Assembly: GCF_000429945.1 (NCBI RefSeq)
Contig: NZ_AUCV01000036.1
Coordinates: 1-60,367, forward strand
Length of the DNA: 60,367 nucleotides
Source: Desulfogranum japonicum DSM 18378
GTDB lineage: Bacteria; Desulfobacterota; Desulfobulbia; Desulfobulbales; Desulfobulbaceae
Direction of reading: 5' to 3'
The notes below the pieces were generated by a model that did not search any database, had not been told where the DNA came from, and saw nothing but the letters and a program-made list of their open reading frames with translations. This document shows, one piece after another, positions 44,043 to 53,359 of this stretch (its first letter is position 1; the number at the start of each line of letters is the position of its first letter). Made by a program: the position numbers and the translations under genes.

Positions 44043-47000
44043 TGTATTTCTCCTTCTTGGGGACGACGAACTGCAAAAAGGATGCTGAAAAAAACCGGAA
44101 CCACAAACAGGGTGAGCACCGTGGCAAAACTAAGGCCTCCCATGATGGTCGCTGCCATGGGGCTGAAAAAAGCGTCACCAAGAAGAGGGATCATGCCCAA
44201 AACAGTAGTAAAAGTCGCCATGGTGACCGGTCGGATGCGACTGACTGAAGAATCCAGCACTGCCGTAAATGGTTCCTTGCCGGCAGCAAGTTCCAGTTTT
44301 ATCTGATCCAGCAGCACTATCTCATTTTTGATGAGCATGCCAAACAGACTCAGAAAACCAAGCATGGCCATAAAGCCGAAAGCCTTGTCGGTAACGAGCA
44401 TGCCCGGAGCCACGCCAACAACAACCAGTGGCAGTCCCATAAAAATAATGAGTGGATAGCGCAGACTGTTAAAGAGCAGTACTGTAACCAGAAACATTCC
44501 GGCAAATGCAATGGGGAAATTGGACATCAGCTTGGTATTGGCCTCAATCTGGTCTTCATGTTCGCCGCCCCATTCCAGGGTATATCCAGGCGGAAGCTTC
44601 AGGTTTTTCTCAATATACGGGTATAACTCGCGAAACAGGGCATCTGTTGTCCCCTGACGCTGCTTACAGAACACGCGCAGGGTTCGTTTCTGGTTGAGGC
44701 GGTGGATGACATTGTCTTCCGCCATGGTTTTGGCCCCATCGGTTACCTGCTGCAACGGCACCCATTTTTTGTTGGTCTGGCTGAACACCTGCACATCATC
44801 AAGGGAATCAATGCGGTCGCGCTGTTTTTTCGGTGGCTGCAGGATAATGGGGAGCAGATCATCCTGATAACGATACTGCCCAACTACAGAACCTGTATAA
44901 TTCATGGTAATGGCTGAGGCGATTTCCGGACGGCTGATGCCAAGTCCCTGGGCGCGTAGGTCGGCAAAGGCAACGGAACTGACCTTGATCTGATCGCCCC
45001 AGTCAGTACGGATACTGCGGCTGTTGGGGTTTTCTGCCATCATGTCCATGACCTGTTCAGCCAAACTGCGCAGAGTTACGGTTTCGGGCCCGCTCAATCG
45101 GGCTACCACAGCCCCGCCACCAGGCCCTAGCTTAAAGGCATCCACGCTACCGATGACCTGGGGCATTTCACTATCCAGCCAGGTTTGTATTGTTTCTTTC
45201 AACTGTGTAACCCGGCGATAATCATCCACATCCACAAGCAGCTGTGCATAGGCACTGTCAGGCATTTCCGGCGAAAAAGTTAGCAGAAACCGGAGCGGCC
45301 CCCTGCCGATGAAGCTGGAAATTTTCTCCACACCATCAAGGGTCGCCACATACTCCTCAACCAGTTCGAGTTGTTTTGCTGTACTGTCAATATGCGTTCC
45401 CTCAGGCATCCAGATATCCACCGTAAACTGTGGCCGGTTGGTATCAGGCATAAAATCCTGTTTCACATGCCCAAATCCCCACATGGCCACCATCAGAAGC
45501 CCCATTACTCCGGCAAGAGTGAGCCAACGATGGTCCATCCCCTTACCGACAACGGCCTTGTACCAAGTTACAAAGCGTCCTGAGTGGGATTTCTTCTCTG
45601 TTTCCTGACTAGCAGGCAGCAACATTACACACAGACAGGGTACGGTTGTGATGGCAAAAATCCAGCTGAGCCCCAAAGATAAGCAAATTACCTGAAACAG
45701 GCTGGCGAGCCATTCGCCAGTCATATCTTTTGAAAGGGAAATGGCGGCAAAGGCCAGAATGGCAATAATGGTAGCCCCAAGAAGCGGCCACATGGTTTCC
45801 CTGACGGCCTGATCTGCTGCAGCTTCCCGCTTGATCCCCTGCCGAAGCCTGACAATAATCCCCTCGGTGATAACAATGGCGTTGTCCACCAGCATGCCAA
45901 GGGCAATGATCAGTGCGCCCAGGGATATCCGCTGCAGGGTAATCCCCTGCGATTTCATAATCATCAGGGTGGCAAGAATGGTCAGAATCAAAACAAAGCC
46001 AATGATCAAGCCCTCTCGCCACCCCATGAAAATGACCAGCAGCAGTATGACAATGGCTACTGCGCTGATCAAGTTGTTGACAAAACCGGAAACCGATTTT
46101 TCCACAATTCTGGACTGGCTGGTTATGGTATGCACGTTTATGCCGAGGGGCGTTTCTGGTTGCAGCTCATCCAGACGTTTTTCAATGGCATGGCCCATGG
46201 CAATAACATTGCCGCCTGAAACCGTTGATATCCCGATACCAATGGCTTCCCGACCGCCAAAGCGCATAAGTTCTGCTGCTGGCGTGATGGTGTCGTGCCT
46301 TATTTTCGCCACCTCTTTCAGCCGAATCATACGGCCTTCAGCTCCATTGATGAGCTGATTGCCTATATCTTCCATGGAAGAATAATCACCAGTGATACGA
46401 AAAGGGATATACTGTGATCCCACCTGCACGGCACCAGCCGGGCTGACACTGTTTTGTGCCCGCAGAATGTCAAAAATACTGTTCGGATGTAAACCGAGCT
46501 GTGTCAATTTTGCCCGGTCAATTTCAATGAAAATGGCTTCCTGGGGCAGGCCCCAAAAGTCAATGCGACCAACATCGGTGCAGGAGAGTAGCTCACGACG
46601 CAGGTCTTCCGCATAAGCCTTGAGCTGGATTTTGTTATACCCATCGCCTGTTATAGCAAAAATAATCCCGTATACATCACCGAAGTCATCATTAACAACC
46701 GGCTTCATGCAGCCGGGAGGAAGCTGACCGGCAACTGCACCTACCTTTCGGCGCAACTCATCCCAAACCTGTGGCAGACTGTCTTTGTCATAGATTTCTT
46801 TAGTTTCTGCAAAGATTATGGAGACACCTGATCTTGAGATGGAACGAACCTCCTTGAGCTGTTTCAACTGCTGGATGGCTGTTTCAATGGGTTCGGTAAT
46901 TTCCAGCTCCACCTGCTTGGCTGATGCCCCAGGATATTGGGTGTATATTACAGCCTCCTTGATGGTGAACTCCGGATCCTCCAACCGACCGATATGTAAA

Positions 47001-47089
47001 AAACTAAAAATTCCGCCAAAGACAATAAGCACACTAAACACTATGGTGACTACCTTGAAGCGGACTGCGTATATACCGAGATTTTTCAT
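44039..47089 (-). CDS. RND efflux pump (HAE1-like)
   Basis: A 1016-residue inner-membrane proton-driven pump with 12 helices and two large periplasmic loops. Landmarks: N-terminal helix KVVTIVFSVLIVFGGIFSFLHIGRLEDPEF, TM4 proton-relay region ALGMLVDNAIVITEG (one Asp, not the DD of AcrB), PGYTLEWGGEHEDQ near the funnel, and FGMLIKNEIVLLDQIK in TM10. Exports drugs, dyes, solvents or similar. It overlaps adaptor and methyltransferase genes by four bases each. Confidence 0.94.
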   Translation of the reverse strand: MKNLGIYAVRFKVVTIVFSVLIVFGGIFSFLHIGRLEDPEFTIKEAVIYTQYPGASAKQVELEITEPIETAIQQLKQLKEVRSISRSGVSIIFAETKEIYDKDSLPQVWDELRRKVGAVAGQLPPGCMKPVVNDDFGDVYGIIFAITGDGYNKIQLKAYAEDLRRELLSCTDVGRIDFWGLPQEAIFIEIDRAKLTQLGLHPNSIFDILRAQNSVSPAGAVQVGSQYIPFRITGDYSSMEDIGNQLINGAEGRMIRLKEVAKIRHDTITPAAELMRFGGREAIGIGISTVSGGNVIAMGHAIEKRLDELQPETPLGINVHTITSQSRIVEKSVSGFVNNLISAVAIVILLLVIFMGWREGLIIGFVLILTILATLMIMKSQGITLQRISLGALIIALGMLVDNAIVITEGIIVRLRQGIKREAAADQAVRETMWPLLGATIIAILAFAAISLSKDMTGEWLASLFQVICLSLGLSWIFAITTVPCLCVMLLPASQETEKKSHSGRFVTWYKAVVGKGMDHRWLTLAGVMGLLMVAMWGFGHVKQDFMPDTNRPQFTVDIWMPEGTHIDSTAKQLELVEEYVATLDGVEKISSFIGRGPLRFLLTFSPEMPDSAYAQLLVDVDDYRRVTQLKETIQTWLDSEMPQVIGSVDAFKLGPGGGAVVARLSGPETVTLRSLAEQVMDMMAENPNSRSIRTDWGDQIKVSSVAFADLRAQGLGISRPEIASAITMNYTGSVVGQYRYQDDLLPIILQPPKKQRDRIDSLDDVQVFSQTNKKWVPLQQVTDGAKTMAEDNVIHRLNQKRTLRVFCKQRQGTTDALFRELYPYIEKNLKLPPGYTLEWGGEHEDQIEANTKLMSNFPIAFAGMFLVTVLLFNSLRYPLIIFMGLPLVVVGVAPGMLVTDKAFGFMAMLGFLSLFGMLIKNEIVLLDQIKLELAAGKEPFTAVLDSSVSRIRPVTMATFTTVLGMIPLLGDAFFSPMAATIMGGLSFATVLTLFVVPVFFSILFAVRRPQEGEIQ

Positions 47090-48210
47090 CCTTCCAGTCC
47101 TTTTTTACCTTCTTTCATGGGGCGAACCCGCTGCCCTTCGTTCAGGCTGTTCAAACCGGCTACTGCAACCAGCTCTTTTGCTCTGACACCTTTCTTCACC
47201 TCAATATTGTCACCGTGCATGATACCGACTTGGACGATTCTTTTTTCAGCTTTTTGCGTATCTGGATCAACGATCCATACAAAGGCTCTGGAATCAGGAG
47301 TGAAGGCCACGGCTTCCACGGGAACCAACACTGCATTCCCTGCTGTAGTCCGGTTCGCGGAGTCCCTGATCAATCCGGTTACGGTCGCCGTCATGCCGGG
47401 AAGAATTTTCATATCAGCCGGAGCAGGAAGTTTTATGACCAGGGCATAGGTGCGCGTATCCTGGCTGGACTCCATACCGAGTTCCATTGCCCTGGCGGCA
47501 AAGGCTTGATCCGGGCAGGCATCAAAACGTACCTGCAGTTGATCCAGGATATCGGCTCCACCCCTTGCTACAAGTTGTTCAGGGAGTTGTACTTCAACTT
47601 CAATCCCTGAAATATCCTGAAGCAGCAGCACCGGTTTTCCCTTGGCAATGTGTTCTTTTGTCTCCACATAGCGCTTGGCCACCAGGCCATCAAAAGGGGC
47701 AATGAGCCGGGTATCGGCAAGCGCTTTTTCCTGTATGTCAAGCTCTGCCCTGGCAACCTCGTGTGTAGATTTTGCGCTGTCAAACTGGGCCTTGCTGATC
47801 ACTTTCTCTTGAAACAGTTGTGAGGCCCGTTCATAATCCTGTTTGGAGGCATGGAAACGTGCTTTTGCCGCCTTCACTGCATAAATCAGACTTTTCTGGT
47901 CCAGCTGAGACAGCACCTCCCCTTTTTTCACATGTTGCCCCTCGAGGAGGTTCAGCTGTTCAATTTGTCCGGCAACCTGAAAGGATAATTCCGCTCTGTG
48001 CGCCGCCTTTACCTTGCCAGGAAAACGGAAGGTTTGATCAGGAAAATAGGGTATGGCTTGTGCCGTTGGAACAGGCCTGACAATTTTTTCATCAGCCTTA
48101 TCCTGTACAGAGAAAGTCTTTGGTAACCATTTGCTGCCAAAATTAACAAGAAAAGCAACAAATAATAATAAAAGAGCCAGTACTCCCATTGATGACAGTA
48201 TTCTTTTCAT
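47086..48210 (-). CDS. RND periplasmic adaptor (membrane fusion protein)
   Basis: A 374-residue protein with N-terminal anchor (SSMGVLALLLLFVAFLVNF), split lipoyl domain (FQVAGQIEQLNLLEGQHVKKGEVLSQLD ... RLIAPFDGLVAKRYVETKEHI), helical hairpin and barrel domain (LPGMTATVTGLI). First gene of the operon adaptor-pump-methyltransferase-TolC. AAGGAG precedes its ATG. A 15-bp near-palindrome 37 bp upstream is a probable MarR operator. Confidence 0.93.
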   Translation of the reverse strand: MKRILSSMGVLALLLLFVAFLVNFGSKWLPKTFSVQDKADEKIVRPVPTAQAIPYFPDQTFRFPGKVKAAHRAELSFQVAGQIEQLNLLEGQHVKKGEVLSQLDQKSLIYAVKAAKARFHASKQDYERASQLFQEKVISKAQFDSAKSTHEVARAELDIQEKALADTRLIAPFDGLVAKRYVETKEHIAKGKPVLLLQDISGIEVEVQLPEQLVARGGADILDQLQVRFDACPDQAFAARAMELGMESSQDTRTYALVIKLPAPADMKILPGMTATVTGLIRDSANRTTAGNAVLVPVEAVAFTPDSRAFVWIVDPDTQKAEKRIVQVGIMHGDNIEVKKGVRAKELVAVAGLNSLNEGQRVRPMKEGKKGLEG

Positions 48211-48246
48211 GGTTTTTGCTCCTTGTAATTTGCTTATTGATATTTA

Positions 48247-48261
48247 GTTAAGCAGGTTAAC
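48247..48261. promoter_or_regulatory. Probable MarR operator in front of the RND operon
   Basis: GTTAAGCAGGTTAAC is a near-palindrome that agrees in 13 of 15 bases with the site just before the MarR gene (reverse of 48966-48980). The gap 48211-48493 shows no gene. Confidence 0.6.
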
Positions 48262-48493
48262 CTTTATGGCAAAAAAATACCTGATTATCTGTTATACAAC
48301 TGGGGACAAAATAAAATGGAGCTAGTTCAAAAGGCTTTTTTGGGCTTCACAAAGTTCAGCGGTATCTGCGCAAACCAAGTCGTAAACCGCCTGCTTTTTT
48401 TAGTTGGAGGCGAACACCAACAAAACAAATGATCACACTAAAAAAGCTGATGCCGGTACCATTCAATTCAGCCCCCAATGATTCTCTCTATAG

Positions 48494-48955
48494 TTATTTA
48501 TCGGTCAGCCGCTTATCCAGAATATTGTTTAGATTATGCAACAACTCATTTAACCGTACAAGTTCATCAAGCCCTACACTATCCATGGTTTCCAAAATGT
48601 GTTTCTGATCCTGTCCATGCATCCGGGCATGGGCTTCAAATGCCTGCCACCCCAGAGGGGTGAGCGAAAGCTGCAACTCCTTATTGCTGTGACTGGCCTG
48701 CTTCTTGACTACAAACCCCTGTTTGGTGAGCTTGGAAACAAGCTGTGACGCTGCGCTCTTGGTCACACCAAAATAACCGGCAATTTCAGTCACATTAACA
48801 CACTGGTTATCCCCGATACTTTCAATGGCATGGGCTTCACGGGTTGAGACGCTGACCCCCTCAGTCACTTCAATGGCAAAGGTTTCCACCTCTGCATATT
48901 TCTTTGCGACCTGCATGAGATTATGCACGATCTTTTTTTTCAATTCCAGATTCAT
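48494..48955 (-). CDS. MarR-family regulator of the RND operon
   Basis: A 153-residue winged-helix repressor: dimer helices at both ends (NLELKKKIVHNLMQVAKKYAEV; DELVRLNELLHNLNNILDK) and DNA-binding core VNVTEIAGYFGVTKSAASQLVSKLTKQGFV with wing ASHSNKELQLSLTPLG. It lies just upstream of the RND operon on the same strand and shares an operator motif with it. ATG at 48955 was preferred to 48991, since the longer form would run through the operator. Confidence 0.88.
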   Translation of the reverse strand: MNLELKKKIVHNLMQVAKKYAEVETFAIEVTEGVSVSTREAHAIESIGDNQCVNVTEIAGYFGVTKSAASQLVSKLTKQGFVVKKQASHSNKELQLSLTPLGWQAFEAHARMHGQDQKHILETMDSVGLDELVRLNELLHNLNNILDKRLTDK

Positions 48956-48965
48956 AATCGCAACA

Positions 48966-48980
48966 GTAAACCAGCTTAAC
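48966..48980. promoter_or_regulatory. Probable MarR autoregulatory site
   Basis: Minus-strand GTTAAGCTGGTTTAC, 10 bases before the MarR start; matches 48247-48261 in 13 of 15 positions. Confidence 0.55.
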
Positions 48981-49146
48981 CATTTTAGCAATGTTTTCCT
49001 TCATCAAAATAAAAAAACAACACATTAGCAAACACATCTGAAATTAACCTAAAACCAGTTCCAGTAAAAACCGATACAAAATATGAGTACCTTGTATTTT
49101 CAGCATAAACGCTCCTCAACTTCCCCCCTATGAAGGCAGGTAGATC

Positions 49147-49950
49147 ATGACTCTGATATCCAGCACGTTCTTCCCCAAGACGTCGTCCACATCTTCAGTT
49201 CAAAGCACTGACAATACTGGTACCCCCTTTACATTTGCCGACTGTTTGCAGACCGCTGTAAATACCCAGGGGCAAAAAGACGACGCGATAGATGCCATAG
49301 GCAGTGAAATGCGCCAAATGATAAAGCAAAGAGGTGCAACAACCGAACAGATTTCCATGGTTAATTCCATCTTCATAGAAGCAGAAAACACGGGAATATC
49401 TCCGGCCGAGGCAAAGGATTTTCTACGGAGCCTGTCGAAAGATCAGCTGGAAGCTCTTCAGGTGGCCCACTGTCTGGCAGATACAATAGATATTGATTCT
49501 TTAAGTGACGAGGGAGCCATAAACCTGCTGCTTTCAAAAGACAACCAGCTGGATGTTGATAATAACGGTATGGTTGAGATTGGTATAGGTATTACCTTTC
49601 GCATGCCACCCCCAAATGCATCTGATGAGGTAAAGGCGGCCTGGGATGAAATGACCGAAGGAATGGATGAAAAGGAGCTGATGATAATGGATTTTTACTT
49701 TATGAGTGAGTTCCTGACAACCAACATCAAAACCAACTCAGCCGGGGAAGCTATTGGATTCTACAGCCCGAAAGATCCGGAATGGCAAAATCCCTATGCT
49801 GCAGCTTCGTTCAGCTGGCAGGATCAAGCCCAAAAAATGCTCGACAATCTCGAGGCATCAAAACGACACATGGATCTGGAGCGATATAATCAAACCAAAG
49901 ATTTCTTCACCAGCTGGAAAGCAACCCTGGCGGAATATGGAGTTTCCTGA
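49147..49950 (+). CDS. Uncharacterised 267-residue protein with EF-hand-like loop
   Basis: No family recognised. There is no clear signal peptide or membrane helix. The N-terminal ~30 residues are Ser/Thr-rich; the middle is helical (QMIKQRGATTEQISMVNSIF; EAKDFLRSLSKDQLEALQVAH), followed by LDVDNNGMVEI, which looks like a calcium-binding EF-hand or dockerin-like loop (DxDxNG). The C-terminal part is acidic and helical with several Trp. AGGTAGATC precedes the ATG at proper spacing. A repeat starts 31 bases after the stop. It could be cytosolic or a leaderless secreted protein; single-gene unit. Confidence 0.75.
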   Translation: MTLISSTFFPKTSSTSSVQSTDNTGTPFTFADCLQTAVNTQGQKDDAIDAIGSEMRQMIKQRGATTEQISMVNSIFIEAENTGISPAEAKDFLRSLSKDQLEALQVAHCLADTIDIDSLSDEGAINLLLSKDNQLDVDNNGMVEIGIGITFRMPPPNASDEVKAAWDEMTEGMDEKELMIMDFYFMSEFLTTNIKTNSAGEAIGFYSPKDPEWQNPYAAASFSWQDQAQKMLDNLEASKRHMDLERYNQTKDFFTSWKATLAEYGVS

Positions 49951-49980
49951 CGTATTTGCCAGGAAGGGTATACAGTTCTT

Positions 49981-50183
49981 GTAACTGATCACAGACACTC
50001 CAGGGAGTCTCCCTCTGGTCGCATACCTCTTTGAACGTTCTGAATTTCACGCATAGAAGACAGGCGTATGGAGTCTATGCCTACCTGCTCAAAATCGCGC
50101 TTGCTCAAATCTGAGGCACCTGCAACCAGTTACGGCTCATACCCAATTGAAATATCAGCAGTGTCAACCCCGTGATCAGTTAC
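49981..50183. repeat. GTAACTG repeat, composite (B-type), inverted orientation
   Basis: Module 1 (49981-50133) ends CACCTGCAACCAGTTAC; module 2 (50127-50183) ends CCCCGTGATCAGTTAC. Both match 7421-7616 in reverse order and orientation. It separates the unknown protein gene from the end of the second RND operon. Confidence 0.75.
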
Positions 50184-50204
50184 ATTGTCATGACTATCTC
50201 TTTT

Positions 50205-53200
50205 TTAATGAACTGATTGTGATCCTGTATTTCTGGTAAATAGAGCCTTGAATTTCCGTACAAGTCTCTTCCAGTCATGTCCCATATGGATCAGTACCGG
50301 CACAATGAACAGGGTGACCGGTGTGGCAAAAAGTTCGCCCCAAGCAAGGGATATGGCAGCCGGGATGAGGTACTGTGCCTGCTCGGATGTTTCGGACAGC
50401 AGTGGAAGCAGGCCACAAACCGTGGTCAGGGTGGTAAGGATAATGGCTCTGAACCGGCTTTTTCCTGCATTCATCAGGGCGTCAAAACAGGTAGGACTGC
50501 CAGACCGCAGCTCATTGTAGCGGGTCAGCAGAACCAGGCTGTCGTTGACCACCACACCAGTGACCGCCAGCATCCCGAAAAAGGAGAGCACACTCAACGG
50601 AAAATCCATGATCCAGTGCCCAATCACCGCCCCGACAAAGCCAAAGGGAATGACCGACATGATAACAAAGGGCTGGACATAGGATTTCAATGGTACGGCA
50701 AGCAAGGTGTAAATGAGCAGCAGGATCATAATCAGGGCACGGATCAAGCCGCCCTTCATCTCATTCATCTCTTCCTGCTCGCCTGCCAGATTAGTAGTCA
50801 CCTGGGGAAACTGTTGCTGTAATTTCGGGATGATTCTTTCTTGAATCACTTTGATGGCATCACCGGAAGTGATTACTTTTTTATCCAGCTCAGCCTCGAC
50901 CTGCACCACCCGCTGACCATTTTGCCTGCTGATTGCGGTTGGTGCGTAACCGGACTGGATGTCGGCTACAAGCGACAGAGGCACCCAGTCGCCTTCACTG
51001 GTCTGGATACGGGCACGCATCAAATCCTGAAGATAGCGGCGGTGATCTTCCCGATTTTTTACAATCACCTTGACCTCTTCGGTTCCACGCGGCACACGCT
51101 GGATTTCCAAGCCGCCAAAGGCGTCACTAACTTGGGCTGCAAGGTCCGCGGGAGTCAGACCCAGATGTCTCGCTTCGGGCTTCAGGCGCAGTCGCAGCTG
51201 CGGACTCCCCTGCCTGAGATCATCACGAAGATCATGAATCCCATCCAGTTGCCCTAATTCATCGGTAAACTGCCTGACCGCCTCTTTCAAGATAGCCTCT
51301 TCCGTGGCGGCAAGCTCAACAACAAAACCACCGCCGGATTCAAAGGAACCGCTAAAGGTCAGGGTTTCCACGCCTTCAAGTGTACCAACCTTTTTCCGCC
51401 ATCGATGCAGGGTTTCCATAGTGTCGATCTGCCGATGTTCTTCAGGTTGAAGCTCTGCATATATTTCGGCGCTGTTTTCTCCTTCAACCCCGGTCATGAT
51501 ATGCATGATGGGTGGTTTTTCGGTTTGCAGCGTATCCATAAGTTCGCGGTTCAGCTCTTCCGCAGCCTGTTCAATAAGCGTAATGTTATGCACGGTCAGC
51601 TCTGATGGAGAACCGCTTCTGGTTTTCAGCTTCACGGTAATAATCTGGCCGGGAACCTCAGGAAAAAAGGCGGTTTTGATTTTACCGTTGAAAATCAGGC
51701 TGATGCCGCAGACGGCAACGGTCAGCAAAATGACCAGGGCCGCATAACGCTGATTCAGGGTAAAATGAAGCAAGGGCTGATAGATACGATCACGCACAAA
51801 GTTCATGAGTGCCCCGGCAAAGAACTGAACCTTGCGCCAGATTCTGGCCGGATGATACCGGGCAATCTGTTTTGATTTCCCCATACTGATCGACACCAGA
51901 TGTGCTGGCAGGATAAGTTTACTCTCCATCATGGAGGAGATAACCGAGATGATGACCACCACCGCAAAGCTGGCAAAAATTTTCCCGATCTCGTTATCAA
52001 TCAAAAGAAGCGGGTAAAAAGCTGCAACCGTTGTAAAACAGCCAAACACTGTGGCCGTGGACACCCGCCGCACTCCTTCGATTGTTCCTTCCACGGCATC
52101 GCCGTTTTCCCTGCGGCTTTCAAACACACTCTCGCCAACCACAATGGCATCATCCACCAGAATGCCAAGAACAATGATCATGCCAAAGGTGGTGATATCG
52201 TTAAGTGAATATCCCAGAAAGCGTTCGCCCATGAGCATGAAGGCACAGGAAAGGGAAATGGGAATACCCATGGCGACCCAGAAGGCCAGCTTGACGTTGA
52301 GAAAAAGGGCCAGAAGCAGAAACACGATCATAAGTCCCTGCCAGGCGTTGGAAGCGAGCAATGACAGACGCGCCTTCATATAGGGTGCCTGTTCTGCCCA
52401 GGTATCAATGGAGATACCTTTGGGCAAACGGGGGCGAATGCGCTCAATGGCTTTCAGTGCAGCCTTGTTTATTGCGATCAGGTCTGCCTTTTCACCGCTG
52501 TAAACGAGAATCCCCACCGAGGGTTTCCCCTGAAAACGGGCAAAAAATGGTTCAGTATCAAAGCCGTCGATGACTTTGGCGACATCTTTCACCAGAAGCC
52601 TTGAACCATCGCTCAAGGTTCGCAGGCCAATACTTGCGAATTCTTCATAGGAATCCGCCTTGTGATCCGCCCGGATAACAATCTTACCGCTTTTACTCTC
52701 AATGCTGCCGGTGACATAATCAAAGGATGCCTTGTTGATGGCCTCGGCGACCTCAGTCAAAGTCATGCCATAGGCGCGGAGTTTGTCAGTGTCTACTTCA
52801 ATACGGATTTCATAGGAATTTTGCCCGAACATAACCAGCTTGCTTATCTTGGGATCAGCGAGCAAATCTTCCTTGATTTCCCTTGAGACCTTTTGCAGGG
52901 TGATATCATCCACATCGCCATAGACCTGGACAATCAGGGCCATAAGATTAAATTCTTCCCGTGTTATAATCGGGCGCTCCGAGCGTCCAGGCAGATTAAA
53001 AATGCTGTCCACCCGTGATTGGATATCATTTTGAAAACGGTCAATATTCGTCTTGCTGTTTTTCTTGACCCTGACCTGTGAGTGGCCCCGCTCAGAGACC
53101 GAAGATATTTTTTTGATCCCTGGCATTCCTTCCAGGGCCTTTTCAATTTTGCGGGTAATGCCTTCGTCCACCTGTTGGGCACTGGCATTGGGGTACATGG

Positions 53201-53348
53201 TTTGTATGGAAATCGTATTGGTCGGAACCGAAGGAAAGCCTTCAATACGGATGGTATACAGTGTAAACACTCCGGCAACCACGATAAGCAGCATAAGCAA
53301 ATTGGCGGCAACCGGATTTCTGGTAAACCAGGCAGATAAGGTATCCAT
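50205..53348 (-). CDS. RND efflux pump (AcrB-like), second system
   Basis: A 1047-residue inner-membrane pump: N-terminal FTRNPVAANLLMLLIVVAGVF, periplasmic porter phrases (YPNASAQQVDEGITRKIEKALEGM), TM4 relay GILVDDAIVVGESVFE with the full Asp-Asp pair, and TM10/11 FFGMLAVTGVVVNDSLVL. HAE family; substrate unknown. Last gene of the operon OMF-adaptor-pump; 11 bases after the adaptor stop. Confidence 0.95.
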   Translation of the reverse strand: MDTLSAWFTRNPVAANLLMLLIVVAGVFTLYTIRIEGFPSVPTNTISIQTMYPNASAQQVDEGITRKIEKALEGMPGIKKISSVSERGHSQVRVKKNSKTNIDRFQNDIQSRVDSIFNLPGRSERPIITREEFNLMALIVQVYGDVDDITLQKVSREIKEDLLADPKISKLVMFGQNSYEIRIEVDTDKLRAYGMTLTEVAEAINKASFDYVTGSIESKSGKIVIRADHKADSYEEFASIGLRTLSDGSRLLVKDVAKVIDGFDTEPFFARFQGKPSVGILVYSGEKADLIAINKAALKAIERIRPRLPKGISIDTWAEQAPYMKARLSLLASNAWQGLMIVFLLLALFLNVKLAFWVAMGIPISLSCAFMLMGERFLGYSLNDITTFGMIIVLGILVDDAIVVGESVFESRRENGDAVEGTIEGVRRVSTATVFGCFTTVAAFYPLLLIDNEIGKIFASFAVVVIISVISSMMESKLILPAHLVSISMGKSKQIARYHPARIWRKVQFFAGALMNFVRDRIYQPLLHFTLNQRYAALVILLTVAVCGISLIFNGKIKTAFFPEVPGQIITVKLKTRSGSPSELTVHNITLIEQAAEELNRELMDTLQTEKPPIMHIMTGVEGENSAEIYAELQPEEHRQIDTMETLHRWRKKVGTLEGVETLTFSGSFESGGGFVVELAATEEAILKEAVRQFTDELGQLDGIHDLRDDLRQGSPQLRLRLKPEARHLGLTPADLAAQVSDAFGGLEIQRVPRGTEEVKVIVKNREDHRRYLQDLMRARIQTSEGDWVPLSLVADIQSGYAPTAISRQNGQRVVQVEAELDKKVITSGDAIKVIQERIIPKLQQQFPQVTTNLAGEQEEMNEMKGGLIRALIMILLLIYTLLAVPLKSYVQPFVIMSVIPFGFVGAVIGHWIMDFPLSVLSFFGMLAVTGVVVNDSLVLLTRYNELRSGSPTCFDALMNAGKSRFRAIILTTLTTVCGLLPLLSETSEQAQYLIPAAISLAWGELFATPVTLFIVPVLIHMGHDWKRLVRKFKALFTRNTGSQSVH

Positions 53349-53359
53349 TATATTGTATG

